Shown one piece after another: positions 10,552 through 23,743 of a DNA stretch of 64,000 nt. The notes beneath the pieces are model-generated. The model searched no databases. It was not told the DNA's origin and was given only the letters and a program-made list of their open reading frames with translations. This DNA comes from Synechococcus sp. AG-679-D13. GTDB lineage: Bacteria > Cyanobacteriota > Cyanobacteriia > PCC-6307 > Cyanobiaceae. How positions within the stretch are numbered: position 1 is the first letter of the stretch; each line of letters starts with the position of its first letter. A program made the translations under genes and the position numbers. The stretch spans positions 1 through 64,000 of the forward strand of contig QCUM01000002.1 of NCBI GenBank assembly GCA_003210735.1. Reading direction: 5' to 3'.

Positions 10552-12225
10552 TCAGCCCGCTGCGATCGGCAGTCGCCAGCCGCTGCCGAAGGCCTGCGGA
10601 CTCACCTTGAGCAGCGGTGCGGCCTGGCGTCGTTTGAATTCCGCCCGGCTCAGCAGCTGTTGGACCCGCTCAACCAGAGCCTTGTCATGGCCTGCTGCAA
10701 CGAGCTTTTCTGCCGGAATACGCTCCTGGACTAAACCCATCAGCAGGGAATCCAGTTCCGTGTAGTCCGGCAGAGAGTCGCTGTCCTTCTGATCAGGCCT
10801 GAGCTCGGCACTGGGGGGTTTGCTGCGAATTTTGGCTCCCACCAGTTCGCCCTCCGCCGGTAGACCCAGATCAAGCCGGCACGCTGCTGCCTCCGGGCTG
10901 TCAATCCAGTCGCAGAGTCTGAACACCGTTGTTTTGTAGAGGTCGCCGATGACTGCCAGGCCTCCATTCATGTCGCCATACAGGGTGCAGTAGCCCACGG
11001 CCAGTTCCGATTTGTTGCCGGTGGTCAGCAGCAGCTGCCCCTGTTGGTTGGCCACAGCCATCAGCAGCGTGCCGCGGATGCGCGATTGCAGGTTCTCTGC
11101 GGTGACTCCCTGGGGTCCATCCGCCAGAGCGGGGCGCAGACCACTGTCGAAACCCTCCATCAGGCTGCCGATCGGCAGGGTTTGGCGGTTCAGCCCCAGG
11201 CGGCTGGCCAGGCCGATGGCGTCTTCAACGGAGCCGGCGGAACTCCAGGGGGAGGGCATCAACAGGGTTGAGACGTTGTCTGCTCCCAGCGCAGCGGCTG
11301 CGATCACGGCGACCAGGGCTGAATCGATGCCACCGCTCAACCCCAGCAGGGCCTGGCGAAATCCGCATTTGCGGGCGTAATCGCGCACGCCGAGCACCAG
11401 AGCCCGCAGCAGCAGCTCGTCCTGGCTCGGCGGCTTGATGGGTGCTGTGGCTGGCGTGCTGCTGTCCCAGATCTGGACCGTTTCGATGCAGGCGGGCAGC
11501 TCCAGAAGGGTGGTGCCGTCAGAGGCCACCACAAAGCTGCCGCCGTCGAACACCAGCTCATCGTTGCCCCCCACCTGATTCAGGTAAACCACCGGGCAAC
11601 CCATGCGTCGCGCGGCCTCCCCAGCCAGCCGTCGTCTCAGCGCCGGTTTGCCCGGGTCGAAGGGAGATGCCGCCAGGTTGATCATCAGGTCGGGCTTTGC
11701 CTCAGCCAGGGCAGCGATCGGGTCCGGCCCCGAAAGACGTTCTCGCTGTAGTTCGTCCTCCACCCAGAGGTCTTCACAGATGGTCAGCCCAAGCTGTTCG
11801 CCACCCTGCAGGCGCAATATGCAGGCACCATCTCCAGGGCGGAAATAACGCCGCTCATCAAAGACGTCGTAGCTCGGCAGCAGCTGCTTGCGGGCCACGC
11901 CTTGCCATCCCTGATCGTCCACCAGGGCGATGCCGTTGAACAACGTGGGAGTTCGTTGGTCGCCTGCCTGCAGAGCAACGCCGATCAGCAGGGAACAGGC
12001 GCCGTTCCGCTGCTCCACAAGCCAGTCCAGGGCTTCCGTCTGCTCCGCCAACTTCGAGGGCCGGAGAAGAAGATCACGGGGTGGGTATCCCCAGAGGGAC
12101 AGTTCCGGCGTCAGCAACAGGGACGCTCCCATGGCTTCCGCCTGCCGGGCTGCCGCAAGAATCTGTTCCGCATTGCCGCGCAGATCACCCACCAGGGGAT
12201 TGAGCTGGGCCAGAGCGAGGCGCAT
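10552..12225 (-). CDS. nadE: Glutamine-dependent NAD+ synthetase
   Basis: A two-domain enzyme of 557 residues that makes NAD+ from deamido-NAD+ with glutamine as nitrogen donor. The N-terminal nitrilase-type glutaminase has the triad Glu41 (LTPELSLWGYP), Lys113 (RKQLLPSYDVFDE) and Cys150 (TICEDLW). The C-terminal synthetase has the ATP P-loop SGGIDS at 297-302 and TTGNKSELAVGYCTLYGDM. It follows nadD with a one-base overlap, so the last two steps of NAD synthesis are encoded together. Confidence 0.95.
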   Translation of the reverse strand: MRLALAQLNPLVGDLRGNAEQILAAARQAEAMGASLLLTPELSLWGYPPRDLLLRPSKLAEQTEALDWLVEQRNGACSLLIGVALQAGDQRTPTLFNGIALVDDQGWQGVARKQLLPSYDVFDERRYFRPGDGACILRLQGGEQLGLTICEDLWVEDELQRERLSGPDPIAALAEAKPDLMINLAASPFDPGKPALRRRLAGEAARRMGCPVVYLNQVGGNDELVFDGGSFVVASDGTTLLELPACIETVQIWDSSTPATAPIKPPSQDELLLRALVLGVRDYARKCGFRQALLGLSGGIDSALVAVIAAAALGADNVSTLLMPSPWSSAGSVEDAIGLASRLGLNRQTLPIGSLMEGFDSGLRPALADGPQGVTAENLQSRIRGTLLMAVANQQGQLLLTTGNKSELAVGYCTLYGDMNGGLAVIGDLYKTTVFRLCDWIDSPEAAACRLDLGLPAEGELVGAKIRSKPPSAELRPDQKDSDSLPDYTELDSLLMGLVQERIPAEKLVAAGHDKALVERVQQLLSRAEFKRRQAAPLLKVSPQAFGSGWRLPIAAG

Positions 12226-12803
12226 CAGCAGCGGCTGGAGGAGTTCAGACCGTAAAGATTGTGCTCGATCAACAGAGGCCAGATCGATTCGGGCAGTTGG
12301 TCCTGTCGGGGGCGTTCGCGTAAGGCCGAACTGGCGCTTGCAGGTACGGACAACACAAGTTGATCAAGGCGCGCACCAAGCTGTTTCAGCTGCTGGATGG
12401 CCACGGCAGTCAAGGGCCAACCCTGCCGAGGTGCGATCGCCAACCGGCAGTGCGGCAACCACTGATCGGTTTGCTTCCAGCTTGGGATTTGCGAGGCCAG
12501 GTCGCTGCCCACAACGAACACCAGCTCAGCATCAGGCCAGCGCTGCCCAGCTCGTTGCAGCGTGCGAATCGTGAAAGGATCGCTGAGCTCCTGGATCTGC
12601 TCCAGCCGGGGATCCTGGATCTGCTTCACCAGGGCCTGCAGCAGCTGAGCACGGAGGTCCAGCGGGGCCCCATGCTGCTTTTTGGGGTTGTCACTGGCCC
12701 AGGTCGCCACGCGGGGATACAGCTGCAGCAGTTCCTCCAGCAGGGCCTGGTGGCCGCAGGTCGGTGGGTCGGCACTGGTGCCGAAAAGAGCGATCTGCGG
12801 CAT
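12225..12803 (-). CDS. nadD: Nicotinate-nucleotide adenylyltransferase
   Basis: A 192-residue nucleotidyltransferase. The nucleotide-binding loop is ALFGTSADPPTCGH, a variant of the G[TS]FDPxHxGH motif in which the second His is kept. FVVGSDLASQIPSWKQ contains the conserved SD and the W after the IP turn. It converts NaMN to deamido-NAD+ for NadE, the next gene. The divergent SADPPTCGH form is typical of what I recall for marine picocyanobacteria. The start ATG is five bases from the GTPase stop. Confidence 0.88.
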   Translation of the reverse strand: MPQIALFGTSADPPTCGHQALLEELLQLYPRVATWASDNPKKQHGAPLDLRAQLLQALVKQIQDPRLEQIQELSDPFTIRTLQRAGQRWPDAELVFVVGSDLASQIPSWKQTDQWLPHCRLAIAPRQGWPLTAVAIQQLKQLGARLDQLVLSVPASASSALRERPRQDQLPESIWPLLIEHNLYGLNSSSRC

Positions 12804-12808
12804 CGACC

Positions 12809-14119
12809 TCAGGGCAGCAGAGGTTGCCAGTCTGCGCGGGCCAGGCGCGGCCAGCGCTGTAGCCAGTGGCGAACCAACGGGTCCCTCTGCGCCAGTCGTC
12901 GCAGCAGGGCGGCGGGCTGTCCACCGCGCACCTGCAGCAATTGCTGAGCCACCAGGCGGCCTGTACGCCGGCTGGCATGAACCGCCAGTGCAGCCTGGGC
13001 CAGGGCCACCGGTGCGGCTGGCGCGAGGCTGGCACCTCCGCTCACGGGCACCAGCAGCAGAAGCAGTTGCTTGATCAGTCCAAGGCCCAGCTGGGCCCCC
13101 CCCAGCAAGGCGTTCTGAGCCGAAAGACGGGTCAGCAGCAACCTTGTGCTGGACGGCGTCAGCTTGAGTCCGTACAGCTGGCAGAGCTGCAGCACCAGGG
13201 CTGAGTCACAGGCCATGCCGCCGGCCAGATCCAGAGCCAACAGCGGATTCATCGCGACGCCCGTGGCTTTAGCGGCGGCATAGCGCCCGATCAATCCCTG
13301 CGCGCTGCGGCGTTTGAGTTGCAGCTTCAGTTTGTGCCTCTGTTGCTGGAAGCGATCGGCCAGACGCAGTGCCTGGATGGCCAGAAGCAGTTCCCCCTCC
13401 TGCTCCAGCAGCTGGGTCAGCTGGTCGCGTAACAGGCTCACTTCGGCGGGAGCCGCCTCACTACGCGGACGACCTTCGGCATCGAGCACAGGTCGGCGCG
13501 GTGCGGCGGCCACGGCGGTGATGGGCAGGTCCTTTGGAAGACGGTGGCGAATGCTGTTCAACAGGGTTGCCAGCTCTGTGTCTGGCCAGCGATCACAACG
13601 GTTGAGTACCAGTTGCAGCGGCTTGCCGAGTGATTGCAATGTCTCCAGAGCCTCCCGGTCGCAGCGGCTGAGGTCGCTGTCGATCACCAGAAGAACGAGA
13701 TCAGCTCCCATCGCAACCCGCGCGGCAAGCCGCGCACGGCCGTCGGCGCCGATTTCGTCAATGCCGGGGGTGTCCACCAGCTGAATGCGATTCAGATCGC
13801 CGATTGGCAATGTCCAGTCGACGGCTGTTTGGCGGCGGGTGCTGCCATGGGCCACATCCGTTTCCAGCAAGCGCTGGCCGATCAGTGCGTTGATCAGACT
13901 CGATTTGCCGACCCCCACCCGACCGAAAACAGCGATCCGCAGGCTGCGTTGGTCCAGGCGTTGCAGCTGCTGGTCCAGCAACGCCAGCTCCCCTCGCAGC
14001 AGACCCGTCTCGCGGGATGTGAGTTGAAGCTCCTGGCGCCATTGCTCGAGCAGCAGCCGGCAGCGTTCGCTGGTGGTCGGAAACCGATCGCCCCCGTCTG
14101 TGGGAGTCACGCTGGTCAT
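12809..14119 (-). CDS. Era/dynamin-like GTPase with C-terminal DUF697-type region
   Basis: A G domain with P-loop GRVGVGKSSLINAL, switch II LVDTPGIDEIG and specificity motif LNRCD. After it come a helical linker and a hydrophobic C-terminal region (about 150 residues, rich in Leu, Ala and Gly) that resembles DUF697 and may touch a membrane. I place the start at the ATG overlapping the stop of the CBS protein (ATGA); a GTG six codons earlier is possible. It lies between nadD and the CBS protein in an apparent operon. The cellular role is unknown. Confidence 0.8.
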   Translation of the reverse strand: MTSVTPTDGGDRFPTTSERCRLLLEQWRQELQLTSRETGLLRGELALLDQQLQRLDQRSLRIAVFGRVGVGKSSLINALIGQRLLETDVAHGSTRRQTAVDWTLPIGDLNRIQLVDTPGIDEIGADGRARLAARVAMGADLVLLVIDSDLSRCDREALETLQSLGKPLQLVLNRCDRWPDTELATLLNSIRHRLPKDLPITAVAAAPRRPVLDAEGRPRSEAAPAEVSLLRDQLTQLLEQEGELLLAIQALRLADRFQQQRHKLKLQLKRRSAQGLIGRYAAAKATGVAMNPLLALDLAGGMACDSALVLQLCQLYGLKLTPSSTRLLLTRLSAQNALLGGAQLGLGLIKQLLLLLVPVSGGASLAPAAPVALAQAALAVHASRRTGRLVAQQLLQVRGGQPAALLRRLAQRDPLVRHWLQRWPRLARADWQPLLP

Positions 14120-15120
14120 GGGACCGGTTTGCGCCACCAGCCCGCCAGCACCGCCAGAACGGCTGCAGCACCAATCACACCCACGAAACCGCCGAATTCG
14201 TCCACCACCACCCGCACACCATTGCTGTCCCTTCGGAAGCTGGTGAGCAAGCGATCGGCTCGGATCATTTCGGGCACGTAGTCCACCGGCTCGCTGAGAT
14301 CAACGGGGGATAGCAAGCCGCGGTTTTCCAGCAGGGCTGTGAGCAGCCGTTCACGGTTGGCCACCCCCAGCACCTTGTCCACCTGGTCCCCCAGCACGAC
14401 CCACCACTCCGCGTTGTTGTTCAGCAGCAGAGCGCGCTGGGCCTCAAGGCTGAGGCTGCCATCCAGGGTCGGCGCTGCGACCCGGGGCGTCATCAGATCC
14501 CTGGCGGTGAGGTCGTTGAGCTGGAACACTTTGCCGATCATCGCGGCTTCGTCCGCTTCGATCTCACCTTTCTGGGACCCCAGGCGCGCCATCAGGCGGA
14601 TCTCGTCTTCGTTGGTGGTGATCTCCGCTTCTTCGGTGATGGCCGGCAGCAGCCTCTCCAGCAGCAGCACCAGTGGACCGAACAGAATTCCCAGCCAGTG
14701 CAACAGCGGTGCTGCAGTGAGAGACACCGGCAGGGCCATGCGGCTGCCGAGTGATTTCGGCAGGATTTCCCCCAGCAGCATCACCAGCACGGTGAGGCCG
14801 ATGGAGAACAGCGGCAGTGCTCCGCTGCCGATGCCCCGTTGTTCGAACACCCATGCGGCATATCCCCCCAGCATCAGGCTGCCGAAGATGTTGAAACCGT
14901 TGTTGGCAATCACCAGCACCGAAAGGGTGCGGCCAAGCCGTTGCCGCAGCTTTGCCAAGCGCCTGGCTCCTGCAATCGGTCTGCTGCGGGCCGCCAGCTC
15001 ATGCACCTTGATCGGATTCACCGTCAGCAGCGCTGCCTCCACACCCGAGCACAGCGCAGATCCAACCAACACCAACAACACCAGCAGCACCAGCAACAGC
15101 AGGTCGGAGCTCATGGCCAT
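14116..15120 (-). CDS. CNNM/CorC-type membrane protein with DUF21 and CBS domains
   Basis: A 334-residue protein. The N-terminal DUF21 membrane domain (LLLLVLLVLLVLVGSALCSG then three more hydrophobic segments) includes GEILPKSLGSRMALP, a family signature. It is followed by CBS motifs around RDLMTPRVAAPTLDGSLSLEAQ and VLGVANRERLLTAL. The family is linked to divalent-metal (Mg2+/Co2+) export or homeostasis and is often called hemolysin-like. The C-terminus ends in a short hydrophobic stretch rather than the CorC_HlyC domain, so the protein is shorter than the full-length family form. Confidence 0.82.
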   Translation of the reverse strand: MAMSSDLLLLVLLVLLVLVGSALCSGVEAALLTVNPIKVHELAARSRPIAGARRLAKLRQRLGRTLSVLVIANNGFNIFGSLMLGGYAAWVFEQRGIGSGALPLFSIGLTVLVMLLGEILPKSLGSRMALPVSLTAAPLLHWLGILFGPLVLLLERLLPAITEEAEITTNEDEIRLMARLGSQKGEIEADEAAMIGKVFQLNDLTARDLMTPRVAAPTLDGSLSLEAQRALLLNNNAEWWVVLGDQVDKVLGVANRERLLTALLENRGLLSPVDLSEPVDYVPEMIRADRLLTSFRRDSNGVRVVVDEFGGFVGVIGAAAVLAVLAGWWRKPVP

Positions 15121-15201
15121 TCGTTGTGATTGTCATCGTATCGAGGCTTTTCAGATGGACCAGCTGAGCTGCCATCCTGATCAGCTGAGGCCTGCAGCGG
15201 T

Positions 15202-16530
15202 TTGACCCAGTTCGATCCCAGCATTCATGCCAGTCGCCGGCAGCGGTTCCTCGATCAGCTGGGTGCGGCTGCTGCTGTGATTCCCGCTGCGGCACTGGCC
15301 ACGCACCACGCTGACTGCGAGTGGCCCTTTCGGCAGGACAGCGATTTTTTTTATCTCACGGGGTTTGACGAGCCGGATGCCGTTGCACTGCTCCTCCCCC
15401 ATCGTCCGGAGGGAGAGCGGTTCGTGCTGTTTGTGCACCCCAAGGACCCTGCTGCCGAGGTGTGGACGGGCTTCCGTTGGGGCACCGAAGGCGCCGTGGA
15501 GCGCTACGGCGCAGACATCGCCCACCCCCTCGATCAGCTCAGCGCCCTATTGCCCGGCTATCTCGTCGGTGCAGAAGCCATCGCCTTCCGCGTGGGTCGT
15601 CATCCCGTCGTCGAGCCATTGGTGCTGTCCGCCTGGGGCCGTCAGCTCGACAGCTATGCCCGCGCGGGGGTTGCAGCCCTGGGGCTGGTAGCGCCGACGC
15701 CGATCCTGCATCGCCTGCGTCTGGTGAAGGAGGGGCATGAACTGCAACGTCTGCGAGAGGCCTGCCGCATCTCTGCAGAGGCCCACGAACTCGCCCGTTC
15801 CATCACCGAGCCGGGGATGAACGAAGCAGAGGTGCAAGCTGCCATTGAGGCCCATTTCCGCGCTGCCGGTGCCAGGGGTCCGGCCTATGGCTCCATCGTT
15901 GCCGGGGGGGACAACGCTTGCGTGTTGCATTACACGGCCAACACAGCACAGCTGCAGGACGGCGACCTGCTGCTGATCGATGCCGGCTGCTCCGTGGACG
16001 ATTACTACAACGGCGACATCACCCGCACTTTCCCTGTGAATGGCCGTTTCTCAGCCGAGCAACGTGAGCTTTACGGCGTTGTGCTCGCATCTCAGGAGGC
16101 CGCCGTGGAGGCGGTCCGTCCAGGCGGCAATGCTGAACAGGTGCATGACACCGCTCTCCGGGTGTTGGTTGAGGGCCTGGTGGATCTTGGTTTGTTGCTG
16201 GGGGATGTCGATGGGCTGATTGAACAGGGGGCCTATCGCCACCTGTACATGCACCGCACAGGCCACTGGCTTGGGTTGGATGTACACGATGTTGGGGCCT
16301 ATCGCCTCGGTGAGCAGCCCGCCACGCTTCAGCCTGGGATGGTTCTCACCGTGGAACCAGGGTTGTACGTGAGTGATCGGCTGGCAGTGCCCGAGGGCCA
16401 GCCGGAGATCGATGATCGTTGGAAGGGCATCGGCATCCGAATTGAAGACGATGTCGCCGTGACTGAGTCAGGCCATGAGGTGCTCACCGCTGCTGCTCAG
16501 AAGAGCCTGGCGGCGATGGAACGGCATTAG
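15202..16530 (+). CDS. pepP: Xaa-Pro aminopeptidase (M24B)
   Basis: A 442-residue metallopeptidase removing N-terminal residues before proline. It has the aminopeptidase P N-terminal domain (ADCEWPFRQDSDFFYLTGFDEP) and a pita-bread catalytic domain. The metal ligands can be seen: Asp in LIDAGCSVDDYY, Asp in NGDITRTFPV, His in HRTGHWLGLDVHD, Glu in TVEPGLYV and Glu in GIRIEDDVAV. The start is read as TTG because no ATG lies upstream of the first conserved residues. Its end overlaps the converging antiporter gene by four bases. Confidence 0.92.
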   Translation: MTQFDPSIHASRRQRFLDQLGAAAAVIPAAALATHHADCEWPFRQDSDFFYLTGFDEPDAVALLLPHRPEGERFVLFVHPKDPAAEVWTGFRWGTEGAVERYGADIAHPLDQLSALLPGYLVGAEAIAFRVGRHPVVEPLVLSAWGRQLDSYARAGVAALGLVAPTPILHRLRLVKEGHELQRLREACRISAEAHELARSITEPGMNEAEVQAAIEAHFRAAGARGPAYGSIVAGGDNACVLHYTANTAQLQDGDLLLIDAGCSVDDYYNGDITRTFPVNGRFSAEQRELYGVVLASQEAAVEAVRPGGNAEQVHDTALRVLVEGLVDLGLLLGDVDGLIEQGAYRHLYMHRTGHWLGLDVHDVGAYRLGEQPATLQPGMVLTVEPGLYVSDRLAVPEGQPEIDDRWKGIGIRIEDDVAVTESGHEVLTAAAQKSLAAMERH

Positions 16531-17660
16531 GCCACCTGCAGCAGGATCCAGAACAGAAAAATCACCAGTTTCATCAGTCCTTCTATCCCGGTGAGTCGAG
16601 CATGGGGGTAGCTCAGGATCAAGGTCAGGGCGAGGAGCACCATTTCGAAGGGTTCCAGGCCCAGGATCACGTTGGTTCCAGTGATCTCCCCCAGCACCAG
16701 TACGGCAGGAACGGTGAGGCTCACCGTGGCCACGACCGAGCCGTACAGCGTGTTGATTGAACGCTGCACTTCCCCTTGTGATGCGGCCTGAATCGCGTTG
16801 AGTGCTTCCGGAGCCAGGATCAGCATGGCCACCAGCACCCCGGCCAGCGAATTGGGCAGGCCGAGATCGGTGATGCCTGTTTCGATCAGCTGACCCATGG
16901 ATTCGGCGATCAGGCACACCACCAGAAGTCCGACCACCAGCAGGATTGCGGTCTTCCAGAGCGGGAGATGGCTGCCTTCAGCCTCAAGCATTTCGCCACC
17001 CTCCTTCACGGCGATCACCAGGCTTTCCCGCTCGGTGTAAAGGTTGCGGTAGCGCCCCATCTGAGCCGTCAGGAAGATGGCATAAACCCCGAAGGCCACA
17101 ACGGAGAGCACCACGTTCACCGGAGTGCTGAAGTTGGCCTCAGTGGTGCTGCGGCTGAAGTTGGGAATCACAAGCGCCAGCACGCACATGGTGCTGATCA
17201 GATCCCAGTAGGTCAGCGCCCCCAGCAGGTTGGGGGCTGCCATCTGGCTGGTGTCCACCTGCCCATCTCCTCCCAGCGCTCCCCGTCGCATGGCGGCCAG
17301 AACATTGCACAGTCCGGTGACGCCGGTCAGGGCGATCATCACCACCGAGAACATTGAATCCCTGGCCAGGGTTGGATTGCTCTCCCCAGTGAGCATGGTG
17401 CTGGCCACAAGGGCAAGTTCGATCGTCATCACCGCTGCGGTCAGCACCAGCGTTCCGTAGGGCTGGCCGATCAGTTCCGCGACTCGATCGGCCTGGTTTG
17501 CCACGTTTTTGGAGAGCAACAGCACCACACCGCTGAGCAGTCCGAGCCCGGTGAGAACGATGCCGGTGGGTTGCACCAGCAACCAGGCCATCACTCCGCT
17601 GAATTCGATCGAAACCAGTGCGATGAGCCCGATCAGGATCGGTAGAAGCAGGCGCACCAT
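16527..17660 (-). CDS. Ca2+/H+ antiporter-like cation exchanger (CaCA family)
   Basis: A 377-residue membrane protein with about ten hydrophobic helices in two related halves. Each half has a conserved acidic motif on a helix: AAVMTIELALVASTML in the first and ILAPEALNAIQAASQGEVQ in the second. These match the alpha repeats of ChaA/CAX-like exchangers, which expel Ca2+ or other cations using the proton gradient. The ion is not decidable from sequence. It follows the HAD phosphatase on the same strand with a four-base gap. Confidence 0.8.
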   Translation of the reverse strand: MVRLLLPILIGLIALVSIEFSGVMAWLLVQPTGIVLTGLGLLSGVVLLLSKNVANQADRVAELIGQPYGTLVLTAAVMTIELALVASTMLTGESNPTLARDSMFSVVMIALTGVTGLCNVLAAMRRGALGGDGQVDTSQMAAPNLLGALTYWDLISTMCVLALVIPNFSRSTTEANFSTPVNVVLSVVAFGVYAIFLTAQMGRYRNLYTERESLVIAVKEGGEMLEAEGSHLPLWKTAILLVVGLLVVCLIAESMGQLIETGITDLGLPNSLAGVLVAMLILAPEALNAIQAASQGEVQRSINTLYGSVVATVSLTVPAVLVLGEITGTNVILGLEPFEMVLLALTLILSYPHARLTGIEGLMKLVIFLFWILLQVA

Positions 17661-17664
17661 CGGG

Positions 17665-18402
17665 TCAGTTGATCAGGGCCGGGAGCAAGTCCCGCGTCGT
17701 TCCCACAATGAAGTCGGCACCGGCATCGAGCAGTTGCTGGTGATAGGCCGTCACGTTCTCCACATGGGGAGGCGCCACCCCAACGCTCCGCCAGGACAGG
17801 TCTGGCCGACGCTCGCGTGCTCTGAGCACGGTCTGTACATCCGCCACGGTGTCGCCGATGTAAGTGATCCATTCCGGGCTCTCTCCCGCCGTCAAGGTTG
17901 CCGCCAGGCGCAGGAGTCCTGTCGGATCTGGCTTGTCGGGGGCATCTCCCATGGCAATCAAGGCTGGATCGTTGAGGCCCAGTCGCTGTTGCAACACGTA
18001 CCGAGCCGAGGGTGGTTCGGCTCCGCTGACGAATCCCCAGCGGACTCCTCGGCTGGAGAGTTCCTCAAAAAAGGTCGGCTCCACCAGCAGCGGTTCATCA
18101 CCGATGAATCCTGTCCATTCGCTGGGATCACCCTCAGGATCCCCGCCGAAGTAATAACCGCTGAACACATCGATCAGATCACCCCTTGCCGGGAGGTCGC
18201 CGCCATGGCGGCGAAGCAACTCCAGGCTGGCGTCCCAGTCGTTGTTCCATGTCCCTTCCCCCTTTAATGCATCGATCTCCTGGGGGCTGGGGCGCCAGCT
18301 GCTGTAGTGCTGAACCGTCTCCTGCAGAGCGCGCCGATAGCTGCCAGCGACATCGCGGATCACACCGTCGATATCGAACAGCAGGATGCGGGGCTTATCC
18401 AG
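17665..18402 (-). CDS. HAD-superfamily hydrolase with probable non-standard start
   Basis: A HAD phosphatase of about 245 residues. The nucleophile motif LLFDIDGVIRD lies upstream of every in-frame ATG or of the GTG at 18363, which falls inside DGVIRD. The frame is open only to a stop at 18406-18408. A real start must therefore lie between, and a CTG at 18402 (giving LDKPRILLFDIDG) is the best candidate. Motif II is WGFVSGAEP, motif III includes KPDPTG, and motif IV is TYIGDTVADVQ. It resembles the HAD-IA subfamily. The substrate is unknown. Confidence 0.78.
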   Translation of the reverse strand: MDKPRILLFDIDGVIRDVAGSYRRALQETVQHYSSWRPSPQEIDALKGEGTWNNDWDASLELLRRHGGDLPARGDLIDVFSGYYFGGDPEGDPSEWTGFIGDEPLLVEPTFFEELSSRGVRWGFVSGAEPPSARYVLQQRLGLNDPALIAMGDAPDKPDPTGLLRLAATLTAGESPEWITYIGDTVADVQTVLRARERRPDLSWRSVGVAPPHVENVTAYHQQLLDAGADFIVGTTRDLLPALIN

Positions 18403-18416
18403 ATATCAGGTGGTGA

Positions 18417-18983
<567 letters not shown>

Positions 18984-19006
18984 GCGTCAAAAGCCATTCA
19001 CTTTCT

Positions 19007-19033
19007 CCCCCGCCGAATGGTGGGTTTTTTTTT
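19007..19033 (+). terminator. Terminator after the PSRP-3 gene
   Basis: CCCGCC-GAAT-GGTGGG forms a six-pair stem with one G-U pair, directly followed by a run of nine T on the plus strand. Confidence 0.75.
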
Positions 19034-19090
19034 GGCCCAACATTTCTCCCTTCCGATCGAAAGCTGAGAAATAAGTTCGAGCATCGGCAT

Positions 19091-19117
19091 AAAAAAACCG
19101 AGGCTTGTGCCTCGGTT
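19091..19117 (-). terminator. Terminator of the atpD-atpC (beta/epsilon) operon
   Basis: AACCGAGGC at 19096-19104 pairs perfectly with GCCTCGGTT at 19109-19117 around a four-base loop. Read on the minus strand the stem is followed by a T-run, as expected about 50 bases after the epsilon stop. Confidence 0.85.
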
Positions 19118-19163
19118 GTCTTGCTACAAATGAAGAACACTCATCTAAAGAGATGGATGTTCT

Positions 19164-19574
19164 TCATTCAGCGGCCTTGCTGGCTTGCATCCGTGCTCTG
19201 GCCATATTGAGCTGTTGCTGAGCCTTGAGCTTTTCAGGCGATGCCGGTTGATTTTCCATGCCCGCAACCGCTGAGCTGACTTTCTGGAAATCTGCTTCAG
19301 CTGCGTTGCCATCAATGGCGCTGCCTAATTCGGCATTGTTCACCAGAACGGTGACTTCATCAGCGTCAACCTCAGCAAACCCCCCCATCAATGCGATGGA
19401 GCTCCAGGAGCTGTTGCTGCGGACCCGCAGAACACCAACATCAATGGCGGTCAGCAGAGAAATATGACCAGGCAAAATGCCGAGCTGGCCAGTGGTACTT
19501 GGCAGAATCACCTCGTCGGCGCTGCCATCAAAGACGTTCTGGTCGGGTGCCAGCACGCGGAGGGTGAGGGACAT
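19164..19574 (-). CDS. atpC: F0F1 ATP synthase subunit epsilon
   Basis: A 136-residue rotor subunit that contacts gamma and the c-ring and can inhibit ATP hydrolysis. The N-terminal beta-sandwich has [20 protein letters not shown] and [20 protein letters not shown], the family signature, and the C-terminal helical hairpin is Ala/Gln-rich. It is co-oriented with the beta gene 75 bases upstream and shares its terminator. Cyanobacterial naming is atpE. Confidence 0.95.
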   Translation of the reverse strand: MSLTLRVLAPDQNVFDGSADEVILPSTTGQLGILPGHISLLTAIDVGVLRVRSNSSWSSIALMGGFAEVDADEVTVLVNNAELGSAIDGNAAEADFQKVSSAVAGMENQPASPEKLKAQQQLNMARARMQASKAAE

Positions 19575-19648
19575 GGACCTTGCTGAGAAAAAAAGAAGGA
19601 ACGGAGGATCACAAGTGAACGGGGGTGTGATTCACACCCCCGACACGA

Positions 19649-21325
<1,677 letters not shown>

Positions 21326-21332
21326 TTACCCC

Positions 21333-21644
21333 ATGGCAGCTGTTTCTCTCAGCGTTTCCACCGTCAAGCCTTTGGGCGACCGCGTGTTCGTCAAGGTCTC
21401 TGAATCCGAAGAGAAGACCGCCGGCGGCATCCTGTTGCCCGATACAGCCAAAGAAAAGCCCCAGGTGGGCGAGGTGGTTCAAATCGGCCCCGGCAAGCGC
21501 AACGATGACGGCAGCCGCCAGGCTCCCGAGGTTGGTGTCGGCGACAAGGTGCTCTACAGCAAGTACGCCGGTACGGACATCAAGCTCGGCAGCGATGAAT
21601 ACGTGCTGCTCACCGAGAAGGACATCCTGGCCATCGTCAACTGA
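21333..21644 (+). CDS. groES: Co-chaperonin GroES (Cpn10)
   Basis: A 103-residue heptameric lid for GroEL. It has the N-terminal strand [23 protein letters not shown] with the mobile loop [14 protein letters not shown], and ends with the [14 protein letters not shown] strand. The start is the ATG giving [17 protein letters not shown]. It is 56 bases before groEL and is controlled by the CIRCE element upstream. Confidence 0.96.
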   Translation: MAAVSLSVSTVKPLGDRVFVKVSESEEKTAGGILLPDTAKEKPQVGEVVQIGPGKRNDDGSRQAPEVGVGDKVLYSKYAGTDIKLGSDEYVLLTEKDILAIVN

Positions 21645-21670
21645 GACGGGTCCCGGACTTCAGCGTTTAA

Positions 21671-23336
<1,666 letters not shown>

Positions 23337-23344
23337 GAAATCTT

Positions 23345-23363
23345 GGGGAGGTTTTTCCTCCCC
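23345..23363 (+). terminator. GC-rich hairpin just after groEL
   Basis: GGGGAGG-TTTTT-CCTCCCC is a perfect seven-pair stem ten bases after the groEL stop, already inside the element. It lacks a T-run after the stem, so it may protect the mRNA 3' end more than terminate transcription. Confidence 0.5.
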
Positions 23364-23396
23364 AGCACGCACCAGTTCAGTATTTGCAACGCATCA

Positions 23397-23420
23397 GGGA
23401 CACTTCGGTGTCCCTTTTTT
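23397..23420 (+). terminator. Rho-independent terminator at the left end of the element
   Basis: GGGACAC-TTCG-GTGTCCC with a stable tetraloop, followed by TTTTTT. It would end groEL readthrough before the integrase-site region. It lies inside the element, so the element supplies groEL with a replacement terminator. Confidence 0.85.
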
Positions 23421-23441
23421 AATGCCTGCCCATATTGGAAT

Positions 23442-23534
23442 GTTTGGAACATGGGTCAAAATGTTTGGAACATTTCTCATTTGCCCCATCACGACTGGAT
23501 GACCGGATTGCTGGTTTGGAACAGTGTGTCGAAC
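23442..23534. repeat. Left cluster of GTTTGGAAC repeats (candidate integrase arm sites)
   Basis: Exact copies of GTTTGGAAC lie at 23442-23450, 23463-23471 and 23514-23522, with a variant GTGTCGAAC at 23526-23534. The second copy sits in the palindrome AAATGTT-TGG-AACATTT. The last two are spaced 12 bp, the same spacing as the pair at the right end; 23514-23539 matches 32837-32862 at 23 of 26 positions. The stretch 23421-23743 otherwise holds no convincing gene. Confidence 0.7.
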
Positions 23535-23743
23535 GTTTTGCATAGACAGAACTAGACGCAGCAATACAAAATTGACCTCACACATGGAGGGTTGGTTGCT
23601 CGTTGGTGTCAAAGATGAGCCCAACTGAAAACGAATCTGTATTGCAATGTCTATATATGCCAATACAGGAATTGGTGACAGTTTGCCAGGTGACTTACAA
23701 GACTTGCCTATATTTGTCTTGTTACGCACTCAACGAACCTTCA

